64,000 nt of DNA from Vineibacter terrae (GTDB taxonomy: Bacteria > Pseudomonadota > Alphaproteobacteria > Reyranellales > Reyranellaceae). Numbering within the stretch: position 1 is the stretch's first letter; every line of letters begins with the position of its first letter. Positions 37,550 to 47,262 of the stretch are shown piece by piece. The stretch is from NCBI RefSeq assembly GCF_008039615.1, contig NZ_VDUZ01000023.1:62001-126000 (forward strand). The letters run 5' to 3'. A program made the translations under genes and the position numbers. Below the pieces are notes generated by a model that saw nothing but the letters and a program-made list of their open reading frames with translations, was not told where the DNA came from and ran no database searches.

Positions 37550-38875
37550 TCAGGCGGCAAGCGCCAGCGGCTCGGCCTGGTAGAGGCGCACGGGATCATC
37601 CAGGCCATCGAACGACATCGCACCGAGATCCCGGAACCGCAGGCCGGATCCGGCGACGAGATCCTTGACGGTGTTGGATGTCAGGATCTGGTTGGCCTCG
37701 GCGCGATGGGCGATGCGCGACGCGACATGCACGGCGATGCCGCCGACATCGGCCTCCATCAGCTCGACCTCGCCGGTATGCAGGCCGGCCCGGACGGTGA
37801 GGTCGAGCGGCCTCATGCCGCCGACGATGGCCTGGGCGCAACGCACCGCGCGCGCCGGGCCGTCGAACATCGCCAGGAACCCGTCACCCAGCGTCTTCAC
37901 CTCGCGGCCGCGGAACCGGCGCAGCTGCTGGCGCACGACCTCATGGTGCGCCTCCAGGGTCGCGCGCCAGCCGGTGTCGCCCATCAGCGAGGCTTTCCCC
38001 GTCGAATCGACGATGTCGGTGAACAGGACGGTCGACAGCACGCGGTTCGACTCCAGCGGATCGCTGTGCACGTCGAGGAACGCCTTGACCTCGTCCAGCA
38101 GCCGGCCCGATTCGCCGACCCAGTAGTGGTGGTCGACGCCCGGCAGCTCGACCAGCTTGGCGCCCGGGATCGTGCGCGCCAGGTACCGTCCCTCCGAGAC
38201 GTTGATGCGCACATCGCCGGTGCGGTGCAGGATCAAGGTCGGCACCCGGATCGTGGGCAGAATATGGCGGATGTCGATCTCGACATTCATCCGCCGCAGG
38301 GCGATCACGGCGGCGGGGCTGGCGGCCAGCCGCTCGAACTTGGCCCACCACGCGCGCATCTCCGGATCGTTGCCGACGCTGGGCGAGAATTGCGGCAGGC
38401 TCGCGCCGGTGCCCCAGTTCTGATGGATCGCAGCCTCAAGCGCCGCCCGGGTTTCCGGCGAGACGACAGCCGACGGGGCATGGGCATAGGCGCCGTAGAG
38501 GATCAAGGCCGCCACCCGCTCGGGATAGGTGGCGGCGAACACGGCGCACATCGCCCCGCCCTCCGACACGCCGGCCAGGATCGCGCGCTGGGAGCCGGCC
38601 GCGTCGAGGACGGCCCGGATATCGTCGATCCGCTCCTCCATGGTCGGCATGCCGACGCTGCGATCCGACAGACCGGTGCCGCGCTTGTCGAACCGGATCA
38701 GGCGGGAGAACGATGCCATGGCATGCAACGCACGCGCCTGGAGCGGCTCCTCCCAGGCGTGCTCGACATGCGACACAAAACCGGGCGCGAGCAGCACGTC
38801 GACCGGCCCATTGCCCGTGACCTGATAGGCGATATGAACGTCGCCGCTCTTGGCGTAGCGTGTTTCCCCGGACAT
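37550..38875 (-). CDS. Alpha/beta hydrolase fused to a class III adenylate/guanylate cyclase
   Basis: 441 residues from ATG 38875 (an AGGA lies just upstream; the longer frame to 38986 is unlikely). Residues 1-270 form an alpha/beta hydrolase with nucleophile GVSEGG (Ser104), acid region RTGDVR (Asp221) and GVDHHYW (His249/250). Residues 278-435 are a class III nucleotidyl cyclase with the metal Asp in LFTDIVDST (Asp287), KTLGDGF (Lys327, Asp331) and GIAVHVASRI, where the transition-state Asn is His383 while Arg387 is kept. No transmembrane segment is seen, so it is a soluble protein that may link recognition of an ester or lactone to cyclic nucleotide signalling. It is divergent from the MlrC gene. 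Confidence 0.88.
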   Translation of the reverse strand: MSGETRYAKSGDVHIAYQVTGNGPVDVLLAPGFVSHVEHAWEEPLQARALHAMASFSRLIRFDKRGTGLSDRSVGMPTMEERIDDIRAVLDAAGSQRAILAGVSEGGAMCAVFAATYPERVAALILYGAYAHAPSAVVSPETRAALEAAIHQNWGTGASLPQFSPSVGNDPEMRAWWAKFERLAASPAAVIALRRMNVEIDIRHILPTIRVPTLILHRTGDVRINVSEGRYLARTIPGAKLVELPGVDHHYWVGESGRLLDEVKAFLDVHSDPLESNRVLSTVLFTDIVDSTGKASLMGDTGWRATLEAHHEVVRQQLRRFRGREVKTLGDGFLAMFDGPARAVRCAQAIVGGMRPLDLTVRAGLHTGEVELMEADVGGIAVHVASRIAHRAEANQILTSNTVKDLVAGSGLRFRDLGAMSFDGLDDPVRLYQAEPLALAA

Positions 38876-38984
38876 GATCCTGCTCACCGACAGCGAACGT
38901 AGGCTGCGATTGACGGGTGTCTTTATTGGTACGCCAACTATACTCGACCCATCCACTATCCGCGACTGAAAGGTTGGCCGCGAC

Positions 38985-40487
38985 ATGGCTTACAGAGTAC
39001 TGATCGCGCAATTCATGCACGAGACCAATACCTTCAGCAAACTGCCCACGACTTTGGATGACTATCGCCGCACATGGCTGGTCTACGGCAATGAGCTGGG
39101 TGAGCGCTTTCGCGGCACCCGCAGCGAGATCGGTGGACTGCTGGACGCAGCCGAGACTTATGGCTGGACCCTGGTGCCGGCGCTGGCCGCCAATGCCACG
39201 CCGTCGGGCAGGCTCACGGCCCAGACGTGGCGCACGATCCGGGACGGCATCGTCTCGGCCGTGCGCAATGCCGGCAAGCTCGACGGGATCTGCCTTGCCT
39301 GCCACGGCGCCGCGGTGACTGAGACCTCTGACGATCCCGAGGGCGAATTGCTGGAAGCGATCCGCGCCATTGTCGGGCCGGACCTGCCGATCACCATGAC
39401 ACTGGACCTGCACGCCAATGTCACCGAGCGCATGGCACGCCTGGCGAGCGCGTTGATCAGCTACCGCACCTATCCGCATGTCGACCAGCACGAGCGGTCG
39501 CAGCAGGCCGCGGCGCTGGTGCAGTCGCTCATGGAAGGCAAGACGCAGGCGCGGTGCCTGGTGCTGCAACCGGCCTGTATGGTCGGGGCCGATCACGGCC
39601 GCACCACGCAGCCCGGGCCGATGCGCGACCTGCTGGCCAAGGCCGACGCGTTCGAGCGCGAGCCCGGCATCAACGTCGTCAGCGTCCAGGCAGGGTTCAT
39701 GCCATCGGACATCCCCAATGTCGGCCCCTCGATCGCCGTCAGCTTCGCACCCGGTGCCGAGGCGCGCGCGCAGGAGATCGCACGCCAGCTTTGCCAGGAG
39801 ATCTGGGATCGCCGCGACGAGGAAACGGTGCATCTCATGTCGGTCGACGCGGCGGTGGCACGCGCCAAGGCGCACGACGCGACGAGAGGCCCCCTGGTGA
39901 TCGCCGACGGCACCGATAACCCCGGCGGCGGCGCCTATGGCGATGCCACGCGCATGCTGCAGGCATTGATCGACGCCGACATAAGGGGCGCTGCGGTCGG
40001 CACGATCTTCGATCCGGCCGCCGTGCAGGCGGCGATCGCAGCCGGAGTCGGCAGCACGGTCACGGTCGAGCTCGGCGGGCATCATGACCCGGCGTTCGGT
40101 GCGCCGCTGCCGGTGACGGCGCTGGTGCGGCTGCTGTCCGACGGCACGTTCATCAACGATGGCCCCATGGGCAAGGGCGTGCAGCGCTCGATGGGCGCCA
40201 CCGCGGTGCTGCGCATCGGCGGCGTCGATGTGGTGACCATCTCCAATCGCCTGCAGACCACCGACCTGCAGGTTTTTCTCAGCCAGGGCATCGACCCGAA
40301 ACGCTGCACCGTGCTGGTGGTCAAAAGCATCCAGCATTTCCGCGCTGCCTATGCACCGATCGCGGGCGACATCGTGGTCGTCGATTCGGGTGCCCTCTGC
40401 TCCCCCGACCCGGGCCGGTTCGCCTATACCAAGCTGCGTCGTCCCGTGTGGCCGCTCGATGCTGTCACGGTGCCGTTCGCAACCTGA
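38985..40487 (+). CDS. M81-family metallopeptidase, MlrC-like
   Basis: 500 residues of the MlrC (microcystinase C) family, in two parts: an N-terminal DUF1485-type domain (RVLIAQFMHETNTFSKLPTT; CHGAAVTETSDDPEGELL; TLDLHANVTERM with a His ligand) and a C-terminal MlrC domain starting at DGTDNPGGGAYGDATRML. In Sphingomonas MlrC degrades linearised microcystin and tetrapeptides; most relatives lie in amide- or peptide-use operons and have unknown substrates. Divergent from the hydrolase-cyclase; no transporter of the same operon is directly attached, though a dpp operon follows. Confidence 0.88.
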   Translation: MAYRVLIAQFMHETNTFSKLPTTLDDYRRTWLVYGNELGERFRGTRSEIGGLLDAAETYGWTLVPALAANATPSGRLTAQTWRTIRDGIVSAVRNAGKLDGICLACHGAAVTETSDDPEGELLEAIRAIVGPDLPITMTLDLHANVTERMARLASALISYRTYPHVDQHERSQQAAALVQSLMEGKTQARCLVLQPACMVGADHGRTTQPGPMRDLLAKADAFEREPGINVVSVQAGFMPSDIPNVGPSIAVSFAPGAEARAQEIARQLCQEIWDRRDEETVHLMSVDAAVARAKAHDATRGPLVIADGTDNPGGGAYGDATRMLQALIDADIRGAAVGTIFDPAAVQAAIAAGVGSTVTVELGGHHDPAFGAPLPVTALVRLLSDGTFINDGPMGKGVQRSMGATAVLRIGGVDVVTISNRLQTTDLQVFLSQGIDPKRCTVLVVKSIQHFRAAYAPIAGDIVVVDSGALCSPDPGRFAYTKLRRPVWPLDAVTVPFAT

Positions 40488-40758
40488 CCACCATCCCGGG
40501 CGTTATAACGAGACATTGGCGGCAGATTCCCGGCTTCGCTAACGGCCGCCGGCCAAGCTGATCAACGCGTTCATTGTACGACGCACGACCTGACCGGTCG
40601 CGCGGCGTGTCCTTTGCTAAGTCCGCCCTGACCTGGCGGTTGTGGCGCCGCCGGTTGGCGTGTTTTCCCATCGCCACGCCAAGGCTGCTCGCGTGCTTCA
40701 GCGGATGCGCCCTGCATCTGCGTCCGCTGCCGCCGCCGCACCACAGCGCAGGTGACCG

Positions 40759-41103
40759 ATGCGCGACACATCCACGCCTTCGCGGCTCCCCGTTCTGGCC
40801 GTCTCGTTTGCGCTGGCCTGCATGTTCATGGCCAGCACCGCCATCGGCCATGACGACCACGACTGGATTCGCGGTGGTCGGTTCCGCAGCCCGTCAACGG
40901 CCGAGTGGTGCTGCGGCCAGGATGATTGCGTGATGGTGCCGGCGGTCGATGTCGAGGCCGCCGCGCCGGGCTGGCTGATCCGCACCACCGGCGAGACGGT
41001 GCCCTACCGCGAGACGCTGCCCAGCCAGGACGGCCATTTCTGGCGCTGCCATAGACCGAACGGCTCGCGCCGCTGCTTCTTCGCACCGCCGGGCACCAGC
41101 TAG
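40759..41103 (+). CDS. Small exported cysteine-containing protein
   Basis: 114 residues. Residues 1-30 form a Sec signal peptide (RLPVLAVSFALACMFMASTAIG). The mature part, DDHDWIRGGRFRSPSTAEWCCGQDDCVMVP...GHFWRCHRPNGSRRCFFAPPGT, has five cysteines, probably periplasmic disulfides. Similar short proteins of unknown function are frequent in Alphaproteobacteria; no enzymatic role is suggested. It has GC-rich third positions typical of real genes. An R2 fragment follows. Confidence 0.7.
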   Translation: MRDTSTPSRLPVLAVSFALACMFMASTAIGHDDHDWIRGGRFRSPSTAEWCCGQDDCVMVPAVDVEAAAPGWLIRTTGETVPYRETLPSQDGHFWRCHRPNGSRRCFFAPPGTS

Positions 41104-41122
41104 ACGACTGCGTACGGCACTC

Positions 41123-41169
41123 CTGTCATCCCTCGCTGCGCTCGGGATGACAGTGGACTCGGGATGACA
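41123..41169. repeat. Partial R2 repeat
   Basis: TGTCATCCCTCGCTGCGCTC followed by GGGATGACAG and again ACTCGGGATGACA. It appears to be one right half of an R2 repeat with part of the left, possibly after internal deletion. It precedes the dpp-type binding protein gene. Confidence 0.5.
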
Positions 41170-41299
41170 CTCCTGGGTCGAGCCCCGCCGCCCCAACGTC
41201 AGCTTCGTGTCATGTTGCCAATCATGCCCGGAGCAACTCATACTTCGGCCCAAGCGGACGGCATCGGCCGATCCGCACAAGGCTATGCCGGGGAGTGAC

Positions 41300-42907
41300 A
41301 TGTCGAGCGGTCTCAACTTTCTGCGGTGCCTTGTTCCGGCTGCCGCGCTTTGTGCGGCGCTGGCTTTGGGCACACAAGCGGCGCAGGCCCAGGAGAAGGT
41401 GCTGCGTGCGGTCCTGCATGCCGACGTGCGCGTGATCGACCCGATCTGGACGACGCAGACCATCGCCAACATCCACGGCATGCTGGTCTACGACACGCTG
41501 TTCGGCAACGACGCCAACATGCAGCCCAAGCCGCAGATGGTCGACAAGTATGACATCAGCGCCGACAAGCTGGTCTATACCTTCACCCTGCGCGCCGGCC
41601 TGAAGTTCAGCGACGGCTCCGCCGTCACGACCAAGGACGTGATCGCGTCGCTGAGGCGCTGGGGCGCCAAGGACGGCGTCGGCATCCGCCTGTTCACCTT
41701 CGTCGACAAGCTCGAGGCGGTGGACGACAAGGCGTTCCGCCTGACCTTGACGAAGCCGTACGGCATGGTGCTCGAGTCGCTGGGAAAGACCAACAGCTCC
41801 GTCGCAGCCATCATGCGCGAGCAGGAGGCCAAGACCGATCCGCAGCAGCAGGTGAAGGAGTCGATCGGTTCGGGGCCGTTCATGTTTGCCAAGGACCAGT
41901 GGGTGCCCGGCAGCAAGGCGGTGTATCTCAAGAACCCGCATTACGTGCCGCGACCGGGGAACGAGCCGCCCTCGTCCTTCGCCGGCAGCAAGATCGCCGG
42001 TGTCGATCGCATCGAGCTGGTGTGGATCTCCGATTCGCAGACGGCGATGTCGGCGCTGATCAATGGCGAGATCGATTTCTACGAGAATCCCAGCATCGAC
42101 TTCCTGCCGATCCTGGAGAAGAGCCGCAACGTCAAGCTGATGAAGACCGGCGATCTCGACAGCACGCACGGCATGATCCGGCTCAACCATCTGCATCCGC
42201 CGTTCAACAATGTGAAGGCGCGGCAGGCGATGTACTACCTGATCAACCAGGAGGACTTCCTGCGCGCCATCGTCGGGGACCCCGAGTACTACCGGGTCTG
42301 CCATGGGCTCATCACCTGCGGCGCGCCGCTGGCCAGCGACGCCGGCAGCCAGTGGTTCAAGGAGTACAATCCCAAGAAGGCGCTGCAGCTCCTGAAGGAG
42401 GCTGGCTACAAGGGCGAGCCGATCACCGTGCTGGCGGCCACCGATCACAACACCATCACGCCGGCGACGCAGGTCCTGATCCAGGCCATGCGCGATGCCG
42501 GCATCAATCTCGACGTCCAGTCGATGGACTGGGGCTCGGTCGTGTCGCGGCGCGCCAAGAAGGAGCCGCCGGCGCAAGGCGGCTGGCACATCTTCGTCAC
42601 CACGACGGGCGGTGTCGGCTCGGCCAACCCGGTGCTGCACACCTGGCTGGGGGCGGCATGCGACAAGGGCCTGTTCGGCTGGCCCTGCGATGAGAAAATC
42701 GAGGCGCTGCGCAACGAATTCGCGTTCGCCCAGACCGACGACGAGAAGAAGCGCATCGCGCGCGACCTGCAGGCGCGGGCGATGGAGCAGGTCGTCTACA
42801 TCCCGTTCGGCCAATGGACGACGCCGCTGGCCTACCGCTCGGACCGCCTGCAGGGCATCGTGCCCAACACCGGACTGGTGGTGCTGTGGGGCATCACGAA
42901 GAAATGA
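41300..42907 (+). CDS. dppA: ABC transporter substrate-binding protein (peptide/nickel, DppA type)
   Basis: 535 residues of the SBP_bac_5 family. The ATG at 41300 follows GGGGAG; an ATG at 41285 is possible. Signal peptide: LVPAAALCAALALGTQAAQAQE. The mature protein is typical: YDTLFGNDANMQPKPQMVDKYDISADKLVYTFTLRAGLKFSDGSAVTTKDVIASLRR. First gene of a complete five-gene uptake operon with the following permease and ATPase genes. The bound solute may be a peptide or related compound; SBP_bac_5 binding is broad. Confidence 0.93.
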   Translation: MSSGLNFLRCLVPAAALCAALALGTQAAQAQEKVLRAVLHADVRVIDPIWTTQTIANIHGMLVYDTLFGNDANMQPKPQMVDKYDISADKLVYTFTLRAGLKFSDGSAVTTKDVIASLRRWGAKDGVGIRLFTFVDKLEAVDDKAFRLTLTKPYGMVLESLGKTNSSVAAIMREQEAKTDPQQQVKESIGSGPFMFAKDQWVPGSKAVYLKNPHYVPRPGNEPPSSFAGSKIAGVDRIELVWISDSQTAMSALINGEIDFYENPSIDFLPILEKSRNVKLMKTGDLDSTHGMIRLNHLHPPFNNVKARQAMYYLINQEDFLRAIVGDPEYYRVCHGLITCGAPLASDAGSQWFKEYNPKKALQLLKEAGYKGEPITVLAATDHNTITPATQVLIQAMRDAGINLDVQSMDWGSVVSRRAKKEPPAQGGWHIFVTTTGGVGSANPVLHTWLGAACDKGLFGWPCDEKIEALRNEFAFAQTDDEKKRIARDLQARAMEQVVYIPFGQWTTPLAYRSDRLQGIVPNTGLVVLWGITKK

Positions 42908-42924
42908 CGGTGTTGCTTGGCCGT

Positions 42925-43091
42925 CACCTCTCCCGCAAGCGGGAGAGGTCGGCGCGCGGAGCGCGACGGGTGAGGGCTTCGCGCACAATGCCTTCTATGT
43001 GGCCCCTCACCCTCCCATGGCCCTTCGGCAGGCTCAGGGCAGGCTGCTACGCGCCATGGGCCCCTCCCTCTCCCGCTTGCGGGAGAGGGAT
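42925..43091. repeat. Palindromic intergenic repeat, family R1 (copy in dpp operon)
   Basis: Left end CACCTCTCCCGCAAGCGGGAGAGG, then GCGCGACGGGTGAGGG, CCCCTCACCCTCCCATGGCC, and right end CCCTCCCTCTCCCGCTTGCGGGAGAGGGA. It lies between the binding-protein and first permease genes, and its last GGGAGAGGG is placed where the ribosome-binding site of the permease must be (43081-43089 for ATG 43095). Other R1 copies: 47117-47260 and 57391-57538. Confidence 0.8.
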
Positions 43092-43094
43092 AAC

Positions 43095-44036
43095 ATGACC
43101 GCGTACATCCTGCGGCGGCTGCTGGCGACGCTGCCGGTGATGGCGGTGGTGGCGGTGTTCGTGTTCTTCCTGCTGCGCATCGCACCGGGCGATCCGGCGG
43201 CGATTATCGCCGGCGAGGACGCCACCCGGGAGGCCATCGAGGCGGTGCGCGCCAAGCTGGGGCTCGACCGGCCGATACTGGAGCAGTTCGCCCTGTGGCT
43301 GTGGCGGCTGGCGCAGGGCGATCTCGGGGTGTCGATCTTCTCCAACCTGCCGGTGACCCGGCTGATCGGGCAGCGGCTGGAGCCGACCGTGGCGCTGACG
43401 CTCTCGACGCTGCTCGTCGCCGTGGCGCTGGCGATCCCGATCGGGGTCGTCGCGGCCTGGCAGGTGCGCAAGCTGGCCGACCGGCTGGTCATGATCTTCG
43501 CCGTGCTGGGCTTCGCGGTGCCCGGCTTCCTCGCCGCCTATGTGCTGATCTACATCTTCGCGGTGCAGCTGCAATGGCTGCCGGTCCAGGGCTATCGCCC
43601 GATCGCCGAGGGCCTGTGGCCCTTCGTCGAGGGATTGATCCTGCCCTCGGTCGCGCTGGGCGTCACCTACATGGCGCTGATCGCCCGCATCACGCGGGCG
43701 TCGATGCTGGAGGTGCTGTCGCAGGACTACATCCGCACCGCCAACTCCAAGGGGCTCGCCACGCGGCGCGTGCTGCTGCTGCATGCGCTGAAGAACGCCG
43801 CCGTGCCGATCGTCACCGTGATCGGCATCGGCATCGCGCTGCTGATCTCGGGCGTGGTGATCACCGAGACTGTGTTCAACATCCCCGGCCTGGGCCGCCT
43901 CACGGTCGATGCGGTGTTGAAGCGCGACTACCCCATCGTGCAGGGCCTCATCCTGGTGTTTGCCGCGGTCAAGGTGCTGGTGAACCTAGTGATCGACATA
44001 TCCTACGCCTTCCTCGATCCGCGCATCCGGTACTGA
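43095..44036 (+). CDS. dppB: ABC transporter permease (DppB type)
   Basis: 313 residues, six transmembrane helices, inner membrane. It starts TAYILRRLLATLPVMAVVAVFVFFLLRIAPGDPA, as most DppB/OppB proteins do, and includes the EAA loop region EVLSQDYIRTANSKGLATRRVLLLHALKNAAVPIV, which contacts the ATPase. ATG 43095 was chosen because the open frame upstream passes through the R1 repeat and the end of the binding-protein gene. The next permease begins four bases after its stop. Confidence 0.93.
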   Translation: MTAYILRRLLATLPVMAVVAVFVFFLLRIAPGDPAAIIAGEDATREAIEAVRAKLGLDRPILEQFALWLWRLAQGDLGVSIFSNLPVTRLIGQRLEPTVALTLSTLLVAVALAIPIGVVAAWQVRKLADRLVMIFAVLGFAVPGFLAAYVLIYIFAVQLQWLPVQGYRPIAEGLWPFVEGLILPSVALGVTYMALIARITRASMLEVLSQDYIRTANSKGLATRRVLLLHALKNAAVPIVTVIGIGIALLISGVVITETVFNIPGLGRLTVDAVLKRDYPIVQGLILVFAAVKVLVNLVIDISYAFLDPRIRY

Positions 44037-44039
44037 GCC

Positions 44040-44921
44040 ATGGTCGCGATCACCGACGACACCGCTGCCGAACGCGCCGAGCTGCCCGTCATGGCGCGCT
44101 GGGCGACCGCGATCCGGCGCAACCCGACGATCGCCGCCGGTGCGGTGCTGCTGGCCGTGCTGGTGTCGCTGGCCATCCTGGCGCCATGGCTGACGGTGGA
44201 CCCGCTGAAGCAGGCGACCATCAACCGCCTGCGGCCGCCGTCGGAGCGCTTCTGGTTCGGCACCGACCAGTTCGGGCGTGACATCTTCGCCCGCACCCTG
44301 CATGGCGCGCGCGTGTCGCTGATCGTCGGACTGACGGTCGCCGCGATCTCCGGCGTGATCGGGCTGGCGCTCGGCATCGTCTGCGGCTACTTCCGCCGCA
44401 TCGACGGCATCGTCATGCGGATCATGGACGGGATCATGGCGATCCCTTCCATCCTGCTCGCCATCGCGCTGATCACGCTGACACGGCCGGGGCTGGCCGT
44501 CGTCATCATCGCCATCGTCATCCCCGAGGTGCCGCGCGTCGTGCGCGTGGTGCGCAGCGTCGTGCTGTCGATCAGGGGGCAGCCCTATATCGACAGCGCC
44601 ATCGCCGGCGGCACGCGCGGCTTCAAGCTGCTGGCGCGCCATGTGCTGCCCAACACGCTGGCGCCGCTGATCGTGCAGGCGACCTATATCTGCGCCGCCG
44701 GCATGCTGATCGAGGCGGCGCTCAGCTTCCTCGGCGCCGGCGTGCCGCCGGAGATCCCGAGCTGGGGCAACATCATCGCCCAGGGCCGCAACTTCTTCCA
44801 GATCGCGCCATGGACCATCCTGATCCCCGGCGTCTTCCTGGCCCTCACGGTGCTGGCGGTGAACCTGATGGGCGACGGCCTGCGCGACCGCCTCGATCCG
44901 CGCCTGGCGAGGCGGATGTGA
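44040..44921 (+). CDS. dppC: ABC transporter permease (DppC type)
   Basis: 293 residues, six helices. The typical N-terminal soluble stretch (DDTAAERAELPVMARWATAIRRNP) precedes the first helix; then PSERFWFGTDQFGRDIFARTLHGARVSL is the DppC signature. The EAA region is SIRGQPYIDSAIAGGTRGFKLLARHVLPN. It pairs with DppB to form the channel of the operon. The stop is followed by an unusual palindromic insert before the ATPase genes. Confidence 0.93.
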   Translation: MVAITDDTAAERAELPVMARWATAIRRNPTIAAGAVLLAVLVSLAILAPWLTVDPLKQATINRLRPPSERFWFGTDQFGRDIFARTLHGARVSLIVGLTVAAISGVIGLALGIVCGYFRRIDGIVMRIMDGIMAIPSILLAIALITLTRPGLAVVIIAIVIPEVPRVVRVVRSVVLSIRGQPYIDSAIAGGTRGFKLLARHVLPNTLAPLIVQATYICAAGMLIEAALSFLGAGVPPEIPSWGNIIAQGRNFFQIAPWTILIPGVFLALTVLAVNLMGDGLRDRLDPRLARRM

Positions 44922-44986
44922 TGGCAGCGAACCAAGATGGATGTTCTGTTCCGAACGATGTGCATGTGGTGGCCGAAGAAGAGGTT

Positions 44987-45100
44987 AACCACAGAGGCAC
45001 AGAGACACAGAGGGAATCACAGAGAAGAACTGCCGCGCGCCTTCGGCGCGCAATTGTTCTTTCCTCTGTGTGGCCTCTGTGTCTCTGTGCCTCTGTGGTT
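44987..45100. repeat. CACAGAGG-type hairpin repeat inside the dpp operon
   Basis: Perfect 26-bp arms (44987-45012 and 45075-45100) starting AACCACAGAGGCACAGAG, with a second inner stem GCGCGCCTTCGGCGCGC. The whole segment can fold into one long hairpin. It lies between dppC and dppD. Related CACAGAGG/CACAGAG repeats are known from many bacterial genomes; the function is unknown. Confidence 0.8.
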
Positions 45101-45111
45101 TTCTTCCCCTC

Positions 45112-46115
45112 ATGACCGCCATGAACATTCTCGAGGTGCGCGATCTGGCGACGCATTTCTTCACGCTCGACGGCGTGGTGCGCGCGGTCGACGGGGTGTC
45201 GTTCGATCTGGCGCGCGGCGAGACGCTGGGAATCGTCGGCGAATCGGGCTGCGGCAAGTCGGTGACGGCGCTGTCGATCCTGCGGCTGATCCCGCCCGAA
45301 ACCAGCCGCATCGTGGGCGGTTCAGTGCGCTTCGACGGCCGCGATCTGGCGGCGCTGTCGGAAGCCGAGATGCGCGCCATCCGCGGCCATCGCATCGCGA
45401 TGATCTTCCAGGAGCCGATGACCAGCCTCAACCCGGTGCTGACCATCGGCACGCAGATCGCCGAGAACGTGGTGCGCCATACCGGCGTGCCGTGGCGCGC
45501 CGCGCTGGATCGCGCGCGGGAGATGCTGGACCTGGTGAAGATCGCCGACGCGCGGCGGCGCATCGAGGAATATCCGCACCAGCTCTCCGGCGGCATGCGC
45601 CAGCGCGCCATGATCGCGATCGCGCTGTCGTGCAACCCGCAGGTGCTGATCGCCGACGAGCCGACCACGGCGCTGGACGTCACCATCCAGGCGCAGATCC
45701 TCGACCTGATGCTGGAGCTGAAGGAGAAGCTGGGCACCGCCATCATCATGATCACGCACGACCTGGGCGTGATCGCCGAAACGGCTGAGCGCGTCGTGGT
45801 GATGTATGCCGGCCGCAAGGTCGAGGAGGCGCCGGTCGAGGCGCTGTTCGCGCAGCCGACGCATCCCTACACGCGCGGCCTGATGCACGCCGTGCCGCGC
45901 CTGGACGCCGACGCCGAGATCGCCGGCCGCCGGCCGCGCCTGCAGGAGATCCCGGGCATCGTGCCGGCGTTGAACCGGCCGATCGCTGGCTGCGCCTTCG
46001 CGCCGCGTTGCGGCTTCGCCACCGAGCGCTGCCGCGCCGAGGCGCCGCCGCTGGTCTCGACGTCGGCCGGTCACGCGGTGGCCTGCTGGGAAACCGCACG
46101 CGTGCTGGAGGCGGC

Positions 46116-46119
<4 letters not shown>
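45112..46119 (+). CDS. dppD: ABC transporter ATP-binding protein (DppD type)
   Basis: 335 residues from ATG 45112 (45121 also possible; no clear ribosome-binding site because the hairpin repeat ends 11 bases upstream). Walker [11 protein letters not shown]-loop [12 protein letters not shown], signature [12 protein letters not shown], Walker [13 protein letters not shown], and the H-loop ITHD. The C-terminal oligopeptide-type extension contains the [15 protein letters not shown] cysteines that often bind an iron-sulfur cluster. The stop codon overlaps the next start (ATGA). Confidence 0.93.
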
Positions 46120-47116
<997 letters not shown>

Positions 47117-47117
<1 letters not shown>

Positions 47118-47260
47118 CCTCTCCCGCGAGCGGGAGAGGTCGACGCGCGCAGCGCGGCGGGTGAGGGCCCAAGGACGAGGCGCCGCGTCTGCAACCCCTC
47201 ACCCTCCCATTGCGCTACGCGCAATGGGCCCCTCCCTCTCCCGCGCAGCGGGAGAGGGTA
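47117..47260. repeat. Palindromic intergenic repeat, family R1 (dpp operon end)
   Basis: Begins CCTCTCCCGCGAGCGGGAGAGG and ends CCCTCCCTCTCCCGCGCAGCGGGAGAGGG. The inner parts GGCGGGTGAGGG and CCCCTCACCCTCCCATTGCGC are shared with the copies at 42925 and 57391. It starts right at the dppF stop codon and ends three bases before the convergent amidase stop, so it could serve as the terminator of both genes. Confidence 0.8.
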
Positions 47261-47262
47261 TA

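Noticed and set aside
38910-38944. Promoter with TTGACG and TATACT ahead of the MlrC gene
   Set aside because: The spacing of 23 bases is too long for a normal sigma-70 promoter; not reported as a feature.
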